64,000 nt of DNA, from the NCBI RefSeq assembly GCF_030272615.1, contig NC_081410.1, positions 229,376,915-229,440,914 of the forward strand, given 5' to 3'. The notes beneath the pieces were generated by a model that worked only from the letters and a program-made list of their open reading frames with translations, made no database searches and was not told where the DNA came from. Source of the DNA: Cryptomeria japonica (lineage: Eukaryota; Streptophyta; Pinopsida; Cupressales; Cupressaceae). A program made the position numbers and the translations under genes. Below, piece after piece: positions 33,761 through 46,036 of this stretch; the stretch's first letter is position 1, and every line of letters begins with the position of its first letter.

Positions 33761-35305
33761 TGTTAGCATTTGGCATTATAACAGACAATGGAAGATTGTT
33801 GGCATTTCAACAAGGATATTGAGAAGGTTGTTGACGATTATGGATATAACAGATTAAGGATGTTTACTATCTTAATATTATTATTTTGTCATTGATGTAA
33901 AGAAATTGATTTTCTAATTCAGTATGATGTTGCCATATCTTGAGAAGTATGATTTGAAGAATATAAAGATGTCGGTAAAAGACACAGAAAGATTATGATG
34001 AATAAGAGGATGAATAAGGTATTCAATGGGCAACTATTACCAAGTCAGACAATGATGAGATCATGATGTTTAGATTGTTTTGACATCATACATATGTTGT
34101 AAATTGTAAGGTTAATACTATACTATGTTACCAAGCAAAGAACCTAGTCGGTAAGCCGTAAGGAACCTAGTCGGTAAACCCTAAGGTTATTGCTATCGGT
34201 TAATGAAAGCGGAATGCCTACCGAGTGAAGTTTAGTATTTACTGAGTTGTAACTAAGTTGTAACCAGGCTGTAATCGAATGCATTAAATGTTTACATGCA
34301 TTATTTAATGAAGGAAGCCGATGAGCTGGAATTGATTAAATGATTGGTATGTCATAAATATAGTTTGTTAAGAATCTATGGCAATGGAAGATCGACAGGA
34401 AGATCTACAACTCGAATTGAATCGTAATACCCTAGCACAAGTTCCAAGAAATATATGCAAGTTCCAAGGCGAGGTGAAATGTTTTTCAGATCAAAAGATG
34501 CATTAAACCTGGTCAAGCATGAAGATCTGATGGCTATGATTGATCATGGGAAATGTGATCAAGGAGATTAAGCGGTTAGCTAATTGTTTATAAATAGGGA
34601 ACTATTGATAAACAATGCATGCGGGCAAGTGTATGCACAGGGATGTTACATAGTGATTACCAAGCACAGAAGCTTGAAGACTTGTTTGAATAACAGAGTA
34701 TAGAAGCCCAGTAGATGGACAAGATTAGTTCTATGTCTAGATTGTATTGAGCAAATAAGAATCTGCTTTAGCATTTTAGATGTGAATTTGCAGATAGATT
34801 TTATTACTGTTATTTTGTGAAAGTGACATAAAATCTCTTAACCAAGTGGACTTAACAGTCTTATTTGTAAAACCTTCTAGCAAGGTGACATTCTGATTGA
34901 GTGTTTGAAATCCTTTAACAAGGTCACTTCTAACAAAGTGAAGATCCTAACAGATCTAAGGGAAATCCCTTAACCGGGTCACATCTAGCAATGTGTTTGC
35001 AATCTTTAATAGGATTTGCTTTTAATTGAGCATACTCTAGAAGAGTATATTTCTTAGTGGGTTCGAAATCCCATAGTGGTTTTCCCTATTTGGGTTTCCA
35101 CGTTAAATCTGGTGTTATGAGGTTTATGATGTTTATATGCTTTTGAGTTTGTATGTTTAGCAGTTTTGGTTATATTACAGAAGTATATGTTACCGAGGTT
35201 GAATTTGATGTTTTTATGGAAGATTAAGTTTTTATGATTCACCCCCCCCCCCTCTCATCTTGTTGGCTATTAGATCTATACTTAAATTAAGTATCAGAAC
35301 TATCA
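33761..35305 (+). mobile_element. K 3' LTR
   Basis: Same sequence as 27434-28956 with about 3% differences, plus a 22-base insertion near 34446 (it contains aaatatatgcaagttcc, which partly repeats the neighbouring sequence). Ends ctatca, then D gag follows without a break. Confidence 0.95.
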
Positions 35306-36370
35306 ATATGCTGGATGACCAAGTTGGTTACAATGGTAACACTTCATTGTTGCAAAGTATGAGGAACCTCTACCTTGGACACTAGATCTTCCTCTGAAAC
35401 CACTATTGGATCCCTTTCCTCTATTGAATCCTCCTTTACTACTACCACTATCTTGTTGCTCAATGAGTTTAGACTCTCCTTGTGTTCTTTGTTCAAAACT
35501 TCTTCCTCTAAAGCCTTCTCTATGGCCTCTATTGTCTTTTCCTCTACTCCTACCCCTATTGTTGCTTGAGTCATGTCTTCTTTTCAGTTTTTCCTCCACC
35601 TTAAGGGAAAGTTGATAGGTTTGATGGACTATTTTTGGGCTCATTAGACTGATTTCTTCTTGGATGTTCCACCATAGACCATTTAGGTACCTAACAACCT
35701 TGAGACTCTCTTCTTCCATCGCATGAGATCTAAGGCTAAGTTTGTGAAACTCCTTGATATAGCTATTGACATCAAGGTATTTTTGTCTTAAGTTTTGCCT
35801 CTTCCTATGAAATTGCACTTCATAGTAATGAAGGAGATAGACTTCTTTGATTTTGACTAACATCCCTTTCCAAGAAGAGATGGGTGCTTTGCCCATTTTC
35901 TTCCTTTTATCTTGCACAAATTTCCACCGTGTGAGAGTAGCTCCTCTCATCCTTGAATTGTCTACCATGACTCTCTAGGCTTTAGTTATGCCTTTACATT
36001 CAAAATGGTTCTCCATGCCTTCTATCCATTCTAGGACTACTTCTACCTCCATCTTACCAGTGAACAATGGCAATCCTTGCAGTGATTTGCCACTCAAGGC
36101 CTTCAATGCCTTTAGGAAAGGTTCTTGCTCTAGGATAGGACCAGGTTCAGGTATCCTGTCTATCTCTGACACTTATTTACCCTTCCCTTCTACTCCTTCC
36201 ACCTTTACCAACACATCATCTACCTTGGTTTCTACCTCTCCAAGCTTACTCTCCAATTCACGCAACTTCTCCTTCAGGAGTCTATTCTCTTCCTCTTGAT
36301 CATCCACTTTCTTTGCCAACTCTGCATTGGTCACCATACTATTTTCTCCTATAGATTCCACTAAGGACAT
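35306..36370 (-). pseudogene. D gag, interrupted by K
   Basis: ATG at 36370. The N-terminal part is a probable coiled coil (AELAKKVDDQEEENRLLKEK). After two stops the capsid part reads LQGLPLFTGKMEVEVVLEWI, then SWKGMLVKIKEVYLLHYYEV, QNLRQKYLDVNSYIKEFHKL and YLNGLWWNIQEEISLM, as in chromovirus gag. A basic Arg/Ser/Gly-rich region follows, then the first half of the CCHC knuckle (CYHCNQLGH), cut by K. The remaining Cys is at about 27425 beyond K. It would form the particle and bind RNA. Confidence 0.9.
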
Positions 36371-36395
36371 CTACTCACTTATCCCAAATCTTATA

Positions 36396-36408
36396 GGCTC
36401 TGATACCA
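36396..36408 (-). promoter_or_regulatory. Primer-binding site of D
   Basis: TGGTATCAGAGCC on the - strand, three bases after the LTR end. It is complementary to the 3' end of initiator methionine tRNA and is perfect over the core. Confidence 0.95.
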
Positions 36409-36411
36409 ATT

Positions 36412-38026
36412 TGATGGGGGTTACCCTAGTTTGCTCAACACTTCACCTAGCTGGTGTTACTCAATTGTACCAACTCACCAGGTCTATTTTCTCTCTAGGC
36501 CTCCAAGTCCTTATCAATCTCTTCTAGGGCTTTATTCTTGATCTCTCTAAGGTTTTTTTCTTCAAGTGTTTTGGTTAGGACCCCTACCAATTCACAGTGC
36601 TTCTCATGTACTCAATTATGGCTTCTTGGCTTCAAGTTGTGAAAATGACCTCCTACCATTATGAGATGATGTAGAGGTGTCTTCATTCATGTTTTGGATT
36701 CATTTAGGGTCCATTTGAGGTTTTCAATCAATAGGTTTCTTACCGATTCCAAAATCTTGCCTAGAAAATGGCTACAAGGAATTAGCCCAATTAGGCCTCC
36801 TAAAACCGGTTTTTTAGGGCTTGGGTGAAAATGGTCCAAAAGACCCCCTAAAAATTTTGGATTTCCTTCAATTTTTACTCTAACCTCAAGTGATTTTTGT
36901 GGTTTTGGCTTCTTAACCCACCATTCAATGTGCTAACCCCAAAATGAGGGTTTTGGAGGGTTTCTAGGCCTTCTAGGTGGCAATGACAGGTCAAGTCTGG
37001 GTTTGTGCAAAAAATAAAATTTTCAAGGCTCCTCCTTGAATTAAAAACTCTTTCCCAACTCCTTGGACCCCTTCAAAATCTTAGAAAGTGATCGAACATC
37101 CACCTCTGCACTTGGCACTTCACTTTCACCTTATTTCCTCTAGCCGGGTTGCTCCTGGACTCGCCTAGAACAAGGTGACAGTCATACTTAAACTCTTCTC
37201 CAGTACTTGCACCTACATATGTACACTATAAATATGGTTTCCCTCCATTTCCCAACAAGCCATGATGGCAGCACGTGTGGAACTCATGGGGCAACCGTAT
37301 TTACAAGAAAACTGCTATATACAAGCCAAAACTGTCTGTTTGGAAACTAAAACAAGAAAACACTAATGAAAAGTATGTAAAAAGCTCAAAATTGAACCAA
37401 AAACACAATAAAACACAAGAGAAACTTAATCCATTTCTGGATCAATGGATTCAATCCATTTTCAATTACAAAATGAGTAAAATCAAGCTAAAACACTGCC
37501 AACTAGTCTGAAAATGAGTAGTTTCAGATTGTTAAGCTTGCAAAACACATTGACCAAGCTTGGTAATCATGAAAGAGAGGGTTCTTATAGCTTTCCCCTG
37601 TATGGATTCATCCTAGGGCATTGAACAATCCCTAACTCCATCACTAACCATTTCAGGACAAAAGTTGTCATGACAACTTTTTGCAGCTTTGCAATTTTTG
37701 CACATTTGGTCTTTCCAACCTATAAGACCTATTCCAAGTCATCAAAAATGACTTTTAAAAATTTCCTAATACTAATTTAACCCTCCCTAATTCTTGTACC
37801 AAGTTTTGACACTTTTGACCATCAAAAAGGTCAATTACCTACTCAAACTCACTATTTACACAAAAATGCAAACCTAAGAAGTATGAACACAACCTAGGCC
37901 TACATTAACTAAAAAATCTAACTATTGGACCCTCCTGGAGTCCTTATTCACTACTAACTTGGCTAGGGTCAGTACAAGCCAAAATTGAAAAACTAGATAT
38001 TCTTAGTCCTAGGTGCTCCTGCACCA
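36412..38026 (-). mobile_element. D 5' LTR
   Basis: Direct repeat of 22282-23874, about 22 bases longer. On the - strand it begins TGGTGCAGGAGCACC. A TATA-like atttatagtg on the - strand lies near 37225. Confidence 0.9.
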
Positions 38027-38415
38027 CAAAAGAACATATAGTCCAACACTGGGATAGCCTAACAGATGAATTAAAGCAATCTAAGCCACCCTCTGTGCAA
38101 AATTACTATACAACATTAAACAAATCACCGAAGTACATGCAATTGGGAAGTATAAAGGGATGACATTGACTTCCTCTCAGTTTTCAGCCTCCAATCCTCC
38201 TATGGCCACTGATGGGCTGCAGAGACAGTGACCCACCATACAATGAAGAAGCATAATGTATCAGGTGGAAGAGATTGGAAAAAATGAAAGGATTCTAGTG
38301 GAGCTTAAAGAATGGAGGTTCTAGGCAGGTTACCCCAAGCAATTTTTGAATTAATGCCAAAATCCAAAATTTTCCTATTGCTAGAGGATCAACAAGAAGT
38401 TAGGTTAGTAGGAGA
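38027..38415 (+). mobile_element. Inverted Athila-family segment, part 2, with polypurine tract
   Basis: Resumes the + oriented segment cut at 22281. It matches the reverse complement of 21442-21810 at about 90%. It ends with the polypurine tract ggttagtaggaga directly before LTR B. No coding frame. Confidence 0.8.
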
Positions 38416-39578
38416 TGATGAGTCTAAACAATGGCTCTACTTTTATAAATTTTTGATATAATACTCCTACTTAAGCCTTATAATTAGATGACATTTGGAT
38501 TATAATATTTTCCTAAGATGATACCTTTAAAGTATTTTTGAAACTGGTTTAACCTATACCTAAGGGTGTCATATAGTGGTTTTAAATGATCTCACTATGC
38601 AAATATCTAAGGTTAATTATAAATATAGTTTATGATATATCATGTTAGCATTAGTATATACACATGTTGTTGTGACTATTAACATCTTGATGCAAGGTCA
38701 ACAAAGGTTAGGAAAAGACATATGGTAGTTCAAAAGATCATCAAGTGTGTAACTGCAATGCAGATCCAGTCAAGGAAATGCAGTTATGATTAGGATTACT
38801 GGACCGGTTCTTCAGCAAATTTATTAATGAAAACATTTATAACTTCTCTTAGTGGATATTAGATCTAGGAGGTGGCCATGCTAGATTTTCTCAGCCGCAG
38901 GATAAATGTTGTTCCACTATCTTGTGTCGACTTCTTCTTCTTTTGTTAAATAAATTATGTTCACCTATTCTGTAGGAATGTGGGAAGTTAGTTAGAAGTT
39001 TGTTATAAGCTTTCCTATAAATAAAAGGGATCTCTCTCCTCTTGTGGATAGCAAAGAAAAAGATAGTATTTTGTAATACACAGTTTTCTGGTGGTATGTA
39101 TGTATTTTCCAAAAAAGATGAAATAAAAGAGATCAAGTAATTTTGGATGATTAGATAAGTGTTATATGAAGTTATTGAAATACTCACTCAAGGAGGCCCA
39201 CTTGGTGATTAATCCTTGGTATGTTTTAAACTAGTTTTCATACTTCTGTTATAGTTGTTTTTTGCAGTTGTCTATTCTTGCAGCCATAGGAAACAGTTCC
39301 TATGTCTGTTCCTGCAGCCATGACAATAGAGTAGTTCCTGCTACTCGCTAGAACTTTATCTTTTAACAGTAATCATTTAAGGAAATTTCCAATTTTAGGA
39401 TTAAGTATTAGTTTATTATAGATTCCATGTGTTTACTTTAAGAAGAATTCCTTTCCCGCAGTTATATAAAATGGTTGCAATATGAATTTGGTGCACATAC
39501 AGTGCTAGCCCATTTCAAGTTTATGTCCCTGGTTGATAACTAAATGAGGCTTTGCCACAAGAAAATTTAGCTAATTAA
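38416..39578 (+). mobile_element. LTR B, inverted relative to LTRs A and C
   Basis: Begins TGATGAGTCTAAACAATGG after a polypurine tract, so it is a + oriented 3' LTR of the same family as A and C. TATA box ctataaataa at about 39013-39022. It lacks the last 60 or so bases: after gctaattaag it joins E internal sequence (gtaatgaaagc), sharing ttaag at the joint. Confidence 0.85.
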
Positions 39579-41554
39579 GGGTAATGAAAGCTTAAGTTCT
39601 TCCCTATGATGCACTTGAAACTGATCTCCCCTTGATATTTCATTCTGCATCCATGACATAAGATCCCTCAACTGAATATCTCCAATGTAAAGGAGAGGGT
39701 TCCAATTAACATCACCAGGGACATCATAATTATGGACATACAATTCACAAATTAAGTTTTTGATTACCATAGGAGATGTTTGAAAAGCACTATAAAATTC
39801 TTTTGGTGTTTGCAATGAAGGAATCAAATCCCTAATAATCCTCATCATTTGGAAACTGATGTGCTGTTCTTTAAATATAGAGATTAGACACGAGGAGGAT
39901 CTCAACATTGCATTAGTTGTGGAACCATGGTGGCTATTATTTCCACCTTAGCTTTAAGCTGGGCTATTTCCTCATCCTTCTGCTCAATAACCTTCTTCTG
40001 CCAGTTGATTATCATCTACATCTTTACTTTCTCCAGTTCCCATTCCTCATAAGGAGCAAGTCCCATTGCATGACTAGTAAGAGAGGTAGGTGGTCTATGA
40101 GAAGGTGCCCTCGGTTTCTTCATTTATGTTTTACTCCCTGATTCAATAACCAACTCTACAACAAATGCTAAACTATTTAATCTCTTAAAATCTACTCCTT
40201 CCTATGGCTGCTCTATATTTGGAAGCTCCTCTTCTTTCTGAAGCTATAGTTCCTACTCACCCCCCTTATTTTGTAGTTTTTCCTCCTCTTCATGTTCCAT
40301 TTGAGGTTCATTATATGGAGAAGGAGGAATATCATGTTGAGGCAGACTGTATTGATCTCGTTCTGGGGAGTCGATCAAGATGGTAATTTTTGGCTCAGTT
40401 GATTGTTCTTGGTTTTAATACTTCTTATAGAGCCTACCACTACTTCTTCAAACTTTCCCTTTTCCAACTATGGGACTACGTCTTGTAGCCACCTCCTCAA
40501 CTATATTAACAGTTTCTGCAGGAACTGGTTTTACAATTCTTCTCTTCTTGGCCACAGGAAGGGGTACATTCTTATTTTTACTACCTGTGTCCTCTTGTTC
40601 TATATCAACTTGTTTTTCTTTTCCAATTTCCTTCCATGCAGCAGCCCTAGTTTTTCTTAAATCTTGAGGAGGAACCCCTGTTTCACTTTGTTTTTGTAAG
40701 GGTTCCTCTGCTGTAGGAAGATTTTGTTATGAGGGTTTCAAAGAGGATGAGGGTTCAAGAGGGGAACCAGGTTCTATAAGGTTTTCTTATTCCTGTGATG
40801 GAAGTGGTTCCAATATAACTCTGTGCTCTACCCTAAACATTCTGGTTTCAACAAATTCATTCTAGAGCATTGGAGAAACATCTCTCAAGGATTTTTCAAC
40901 TAAAAGCTTAATTAGACAATGGTGAGAAATAGAGTGAGGCCTACCTTTCTAGGTCTCTGTTGCACTTATAGTAAGAAGGTTGCACAATAAGCTTGGAACG
41001 TTCATCCTTCTTTCGTGGTGCATATGACTTAGGATCATGAAGTGATGAGAATGCAGACATGAAAACCTTCCTTTGCAGGTTTAATATTTTAAGACATACA
41101 ATGCCACTGCTCTCCATTCAGGCGGAAGGGATTCTCGCCTAGCTCCTTTCCTATCTACTACTAATGGGGGGTCTTCTAGACGTGTAAATTCTGCCCTTGC
41201 ACTGCGTGCATCCTTGGACTCTGGGTACTTCTCCCCATCTATTGGTAGTCTAGTTACTACTGCTATCCTTTCCTCTGTAGCCACTACTCTTAAACCTTTT
41301 ACCTGAGGTTCTCCATTCAACAGTGTGTAGGTAAATTCCCTCGCAATTTCTTCATCAAACTCTATCAACTTTAAGAAATAATCAAGCCACCCACTGTTCC
41401 TGAGTATTGGTTCACAATCCTGGTCCTGAAGGAGAACTTCATGGACTGTCGGCTCATGTCGAACAGGCGGACCACCCATCGTAGTGATAACACTTTCAAT
41501 TTTATAATGGCTTAGAATGGCATAAATCTGTTCAGACTTTGCACTAAGTTTCAC
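39579..41554 (-). pseudogene. E extra ORF downstream of pol
   Basis: The N-terminal 150 codons (41554-41081) are open: MGGPPVRHEPTVHEVLL, then LDYFLKLIEFDEEIAREFTY, then GLRVVATEERIAVVTRLP. The same domain starts the extra ORF of F (52829-53176), so it belongs to the family. It faintly resembles the retroelement-associated plant domain with 'REFYANL' and 'VRG...LGLP' motifs, but I am not sure. Further on, the frame is broken. A Lys/Glu/Pro-rich stretch with AKKRRIVKPV (about 40560) could be a nuclear signal, a coiled coil (KVIEQKDEEIAQLKAKVEII) lies near 40000-39930, and the C-terminal end includes DVPGDVNWNPLLYIGDI. Athila elements often carry an envelope-like ORF here; I see no signal peptide or membrane segment, so I do not call this envelope. 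Confidence 0.7.
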
Positions 41555-41732
41555 ACTGTAATGTACACAATGTGCCTTTCCTTGGTTGGAATCTAGCTAC
41601 ATTCTTAAAAATAACTCCAAACAAATAGACAAAATAGAACAAAAGATATCACCTCAAACTAGAAATTTTTGAAAAATATAGCGCAATTCGAGAGGACATC
41701 ACAATTATCTGGCAGAATAATTATCAGTGTAC

Positions 41733-41780
41733 TCCCCCCCCCAGCCTAAGGCTTGACATGTGTTCACACATGCGGAGGAG
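41733..41780 (-). promoter_or_regulatory. Conserved G-tract block between pol and the extra ORF of E
   Basis: On the - strand: ccgcatgtgtgaacacatg, then a ccttaggctg word followed by a run of about ten Gs. F has the same block in the same place (52423-52470), with its own G run (ggtgggga). It could act as an internal polypurine tract or as a signal for making the extra ORF mRNA; this is inference. Confidence 0.6.
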
Positions 41781-42054
41781 GATTAACTTAAATGATCATA
41801 TACAAAATATCATAATGAAAAGTAATATGGCTTAATTATACATATGAAGCAAAAATAATAACACACAAGTGTACATAATATCACGTGAGAATGACTGCAA
41901 CTTGAAGATATGACGCTGCCATGCATGGAGAGTGATGTGATAATGGGTGAAGTGAAAGGAAAGAAATGAGTGAATACAAAAGGAGATATTTACTATGCAT
42001 AAAAGTGCTTCCTCAAGATGTGGAAGCATTTATTATGATCATGCGGGATAGATA

Positions 42055-45000
42055 TTAAGATGGAGCAGTGATGGCCAAGCCATAATCAGTGACTGTAGGA
42101 ATCTCGGCATGCGAAGAAGTGGAAAACTGCCATAGGAAGTCATCTTTGCTTAGAGGTTTATGGTATAGGCATAACTGATGACCGTTAAATAACAATTTAA
42201 ACCTAACAGGATCTATGGTAGATAATCTAACAACACCATTGGGAAATGTCTCAACTATTTCATAAGGGCCTAACCATCTGGTCTGTAATTTGCATAAGTT
42301 ATCTTTGTACCTAGAATTGTAGAGAAGAGCCCAATCACCTTCCTTGAATGATTTATCCCAAACATAGCGATCATGCCATTTCATATGCTAATTCTGAACA
42401 GATTCAGTATGCTGCAAGGTAGATTTTCATATTTCATCCAGAGCATTAAGCTGCAGGATCCTTTCTTCTTGTGCTAAATAAACTGTCATATCTAAGGAAA
42501 TAACCGTTCTCAAAGTTTTATGTTCAAACTCAGCATCATTGCTTTTATTTTATACACCATTTGAAATGGTGTAAACCCTATTATAGTTTTCTAGGTGGTT
42601 CTATAAGCCCATACAGCCTCAAAGAGTTTGCTACACCAATCTTTTATGTTAAGGGCTACTATTTTCGTTAATATTGATTCAAGCTCCCTGTTAGTAACCT
42701 CTGCCTCTCCATTAGCCTGTGGATGATAAGGAGTGGATTTCCTATGCCTAATATTGTATTCATTAACTAGGGCTGTGATTAGAGTAGAAGTAAACTATGC
42801 CCCTTGATCTGTTACTATTTCTCTAGGAACTCCATACCGAGTAAAAATTTCTTCATATAAGAACTTGACCAATTTATTATCTCGGGCATTCTTGAAGGCT
42901 TTGACCTCTATCAATTTAGTAACATAATAAGTACAAACAAGGATATAGGAGTGACCATTGGATGGTGGATCGATTGGTCCAACAAAGTCTAATCCCCATT
43001 TATCAAATGGCTTAACAACCACCTGAGGGTATAGAGGCATTTCATCAGACTGAGTTGGTCTGCCCATTCTTTGGCACCTGTCACATTTCCTGGTGTAGTG
43101 AGTTGCATCCTCGTGCAAGGTTGGCTAGTAGTACCTTGTAGTTAATATCTTAAAAGTTGTTCTCTTGGCTGCAAAATGACCTCCACAAGGTTCATCATGA
43201 CAAGCATGAAGTATATCATATGTGTCATCTTCCCTTACACAACGCCTCATAACCCGATCTGGACCTGTGTAAAATAAGCAATCTGGTATCAAAGAGAAGT
43301 TAAAACTTTTTTTCACAAGCAATCTCTTTTCTTTAGGTGAGAAATGTGGGGTGTCTTGTTAGCTGCAAGATAGTTGGCTATGTCAGCATACCATGGGCTA
43401 TTGGAAATAATGGAAAATAGATACTCATTTGGAAATGCATCATCAATGACATCACTATTGTCTGATGTTGGAATCCTTGATAGAAAATCTGCCACCATAT
43501 TTTCTTTTCCAGGTTTATCAATAATAGTAATATCAAATTCTTGCATTAGTAACAACCATCTTGCTAATCTACCTGTAATGAAGCTTTTGTTCATGAGCTA
43601 CCTGATGGCTGCATGATCAGTATGCACAAATATTTGATATCCTATTATATAGTGCCTAAATTTATTAAGGGCATAGATGACAGCTAACATCTCTTTTTTT
43701 GTAACAGTATAATTCAGTTATGGTCCTTGCAAATTTTTGCTAATGTAATTTATTGCATTTTCCAAAATCCCTTGCTTCTACCCCAAAACTGCTCCTATTG
43801 CAAAATCAGATGCATTAGTATGAATGTGAAAAGGAACTAGCCAATTAGGTCCTTTAAGTACAGGGGCTTGAGTGAAGGCTTCTTTTAGTTTAGAAAATGC
43901 ATCTTCACATTGAACTGTCCATTCAAACTCAACATCCTTTGTTAATAAAGAATACAATGGCCCTACTATTTGACTAAAGCTTTTGATAAATCTCCTATAG
44001 TACCCTGCATGGCCTAGAAAACTTCTCACATCCTTTTGTTTAATAGGGGCATGAAGATTAACTATTACCTCAATTTTAGCTAGATCTACTTGAATACCTA
44101 TTTGAGAGATCCGATGTGCCAACACTATTCCTTCTTGCATTATCATAAAACATTTTTCACTATTGAGAGATAGATTGTGATCTTCACATCGCTGCAATAC
44201 TTTTGTCAGATTTTGTAATGCCTCCTTAAATGTAGTTCCATATGTAGTAAAGTCATCCATATAAATTTCCATACAATCATGGGATATGTCTAAAAATATA
44301 CTAAGAACTGCCCTTTGAAAGGTTGCAGGAGCATTACATAAACCAAAAGGAAGGACTGAATAGGCATATGTGCCCCAAGGGTAGGTAAAGGTGGTCTTCT
44401 CCTGGTCTTCTAGAGCTATTCTGATCTGGTTATAACCACTAAATCCATCCAAAAATGAAAAGTACTGCTTACCTGCTAGAGTGTCTAACACTTGAGCTAT
44501 AAATGGCAGTGGGAAATGATCCTTTTTAGTAGCAGTATTAAGCTCCCTATAGTCCACACAAACTCTCCATTTTCCTCCTTTCTTGGGAACTATAACTAGA
44601 GGAGAAACACATTGACTATCTAAAATAAGGTAGATGAATTCTACATGAAGTAATTTTTGCAGTTCCTCTTTAACTATTTCCCTTAAAGCAGGATTAATCC
44701 TTCTTTGAGGCTATCTAATTGGTTTACAATCCTCTTTGATATAAATTCTATGGGTACACAATGTAGGGTTTAATCCTTTCATGTCTTGATAATCCCATGC
44801 AAAAGCTTGTTGTTGGGCTTTGAGTAGTTCTATCAATGACAATATTTGATCTGCTAGCAATTGACCATTTATATTTAGATTTCTCCCTACAACAACTTCT
44901 ATTGGAATTACTAATTCTACATTAGATATTTTAGATAGATAAGAGGTTTGAATCTCCTGTGGTAACAATGTGTGAAACATATTGGTGGCTGCAAGAGAAT

Positions 45001-46036
45001 TTAATAATCCTTCAGATGGAAGAAGGGCATGCAGAGGACTTACTGATATACCCATTGACTGCGGAGCTGTTCCATAATAATTCCTTATGATGTTAGAAAG
45101 TATTGTATCATCCTCTTGAAGGGCTATGAATGGATCCCTTGATAACATCATTAGTTGTTGAATAGAGTTAATTTCCTCTGCTTCTCCTATATCTGACCAC
45201 ACTACTCGATCTTGGTCAAGTTGAGGTTGTGTTGGAGAATAGAGTGCAAGTGTTTTAGTAGTAATACCATCTGAAATTGTCATATCTCTAGACCTACAAC
45301 CTATACATGCATCAACTGTTGCCAACCAAGGTCTTCCCAAAATAATTGGATATCCCCCTAATGTTGCCTTGGGAGAGAGAACTATAAAATCAATAGGATA
45401 TTCACAAGAATCTAATGTGACAACAATATCTTCAACCATTCCTTCAGACTTAATAGTTGAGCTACCAGCAAGCTGCAAGACTGTTGGAGTTGATATGAGA
45501 TTAGTAATGTTGATTTGCTGCATGACATCCTTAGTCATCACATTTATTGTTGCTCCCAGGTCTATCAAGGCATTTTTGATTTGAGTTCCATTAATAACTA
45601 TCTTGACAATAGGGCTACCTGGATCAGAATATTTAGGGACTATTATTTTTCCTAACATAATATCAGCTAATTGTCCTACTACATGCACTGTTGTTGGATC
45701 TTTTTTCTTCCTCCCAGGTTTCTTCAAGTAGGCAACTTTAATAGCTTTACCATATATGGGAATATTTTTAATAGCTTGGATTAATGGAATTTTAACACAT
45801 ATATGTTTTAGCTGATCAATAAGATCAAAGGCTATATCATCCTGTGACTTAGATACTTCTAATTGTAACCTTTGAGGAAATGGGGGAGTTCTTATAGGGA
45901 TATTTTGGGTTGCTGACTGCTGAACTTGCTCAAGATTTTGCACTATATCAGGCATGCTTTCTTGAGCAGTTTCCTTTGCTGGTAACTCTATTATGACTGG
46001 AGGAGATGGAGTAGGCAATGTTGTCCCTGATCTCAA
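42055..46036 (-). pseudogene. E pol: protease, RT, RNase H, integrase (Athila type)
   Basis: Protease lies in the frame 46036-44711: ALIDLGATINVM, then GGYPIILGRPWLATVDA. RT begins near 44750 with CTHRIYIKEDCKPIR (a stop follows), then VSPLVIVPKKGGKWRVCVDY, QYFSFLDGFSGYNQI, LPFGLCNAPATFQRA and an intact YMDD box (EIYMDDFTTYG), all typical of Athila. RNase H is at about 43780-43313 with FVHTDHAAIR and VADFLSRIPT. After a frameshift, integrase shows HACHDEPCGGHF with CDRCQRM, LDFVGPIDPP, VTDQGAQF and NGEAEVTNRELE, so the DDE triad is intact. A further frameshift leads to the C-terminal part KWHDRYVWDKSFKEGDWALL, ending at 42055. At least five lesions make it inactive. Confidence 0.95.

Larger units (their letters stand above)
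27434..35305 (+). mobile_element. Element K: Ty1/copia LTR retrotransposon
   Basis: LTRs 27434-28956 and 33761-35305 flank a + strand gag-pol. K split the D zinc knuckle: D reads CNQLGHPAY up to 35306 and resumes RCPEKG at 27433. No clean 5-bp target duplication is visible (cctat on the left, atatg on the right). LTR identity is about 97%, so K is the youngest element here. Domain order protease, integrase, RT, RNase H is that of Ty1/copia. Confidence 0.95.
22282..38026 (-). mobile_element. Element D: chromovirus Ty3/gypsy
   Basis: Direct LTRs 22282-23874 and 36412-38026 flank gag (right) to integrase (left) on the - strand. The primer-binding site TGGTATCAGAGCC lies at 36396-36408. The five bases outside the two LTRs are aaaaa and caaaa, an imperfect target duplication; the flanks join into a sequence that matches the other arm of the palindrome (21800-21830 in reverse complement). 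LTR identity is about 90%. D is interrupted by K inside its zinc knuckle. Confidence 0.9.
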
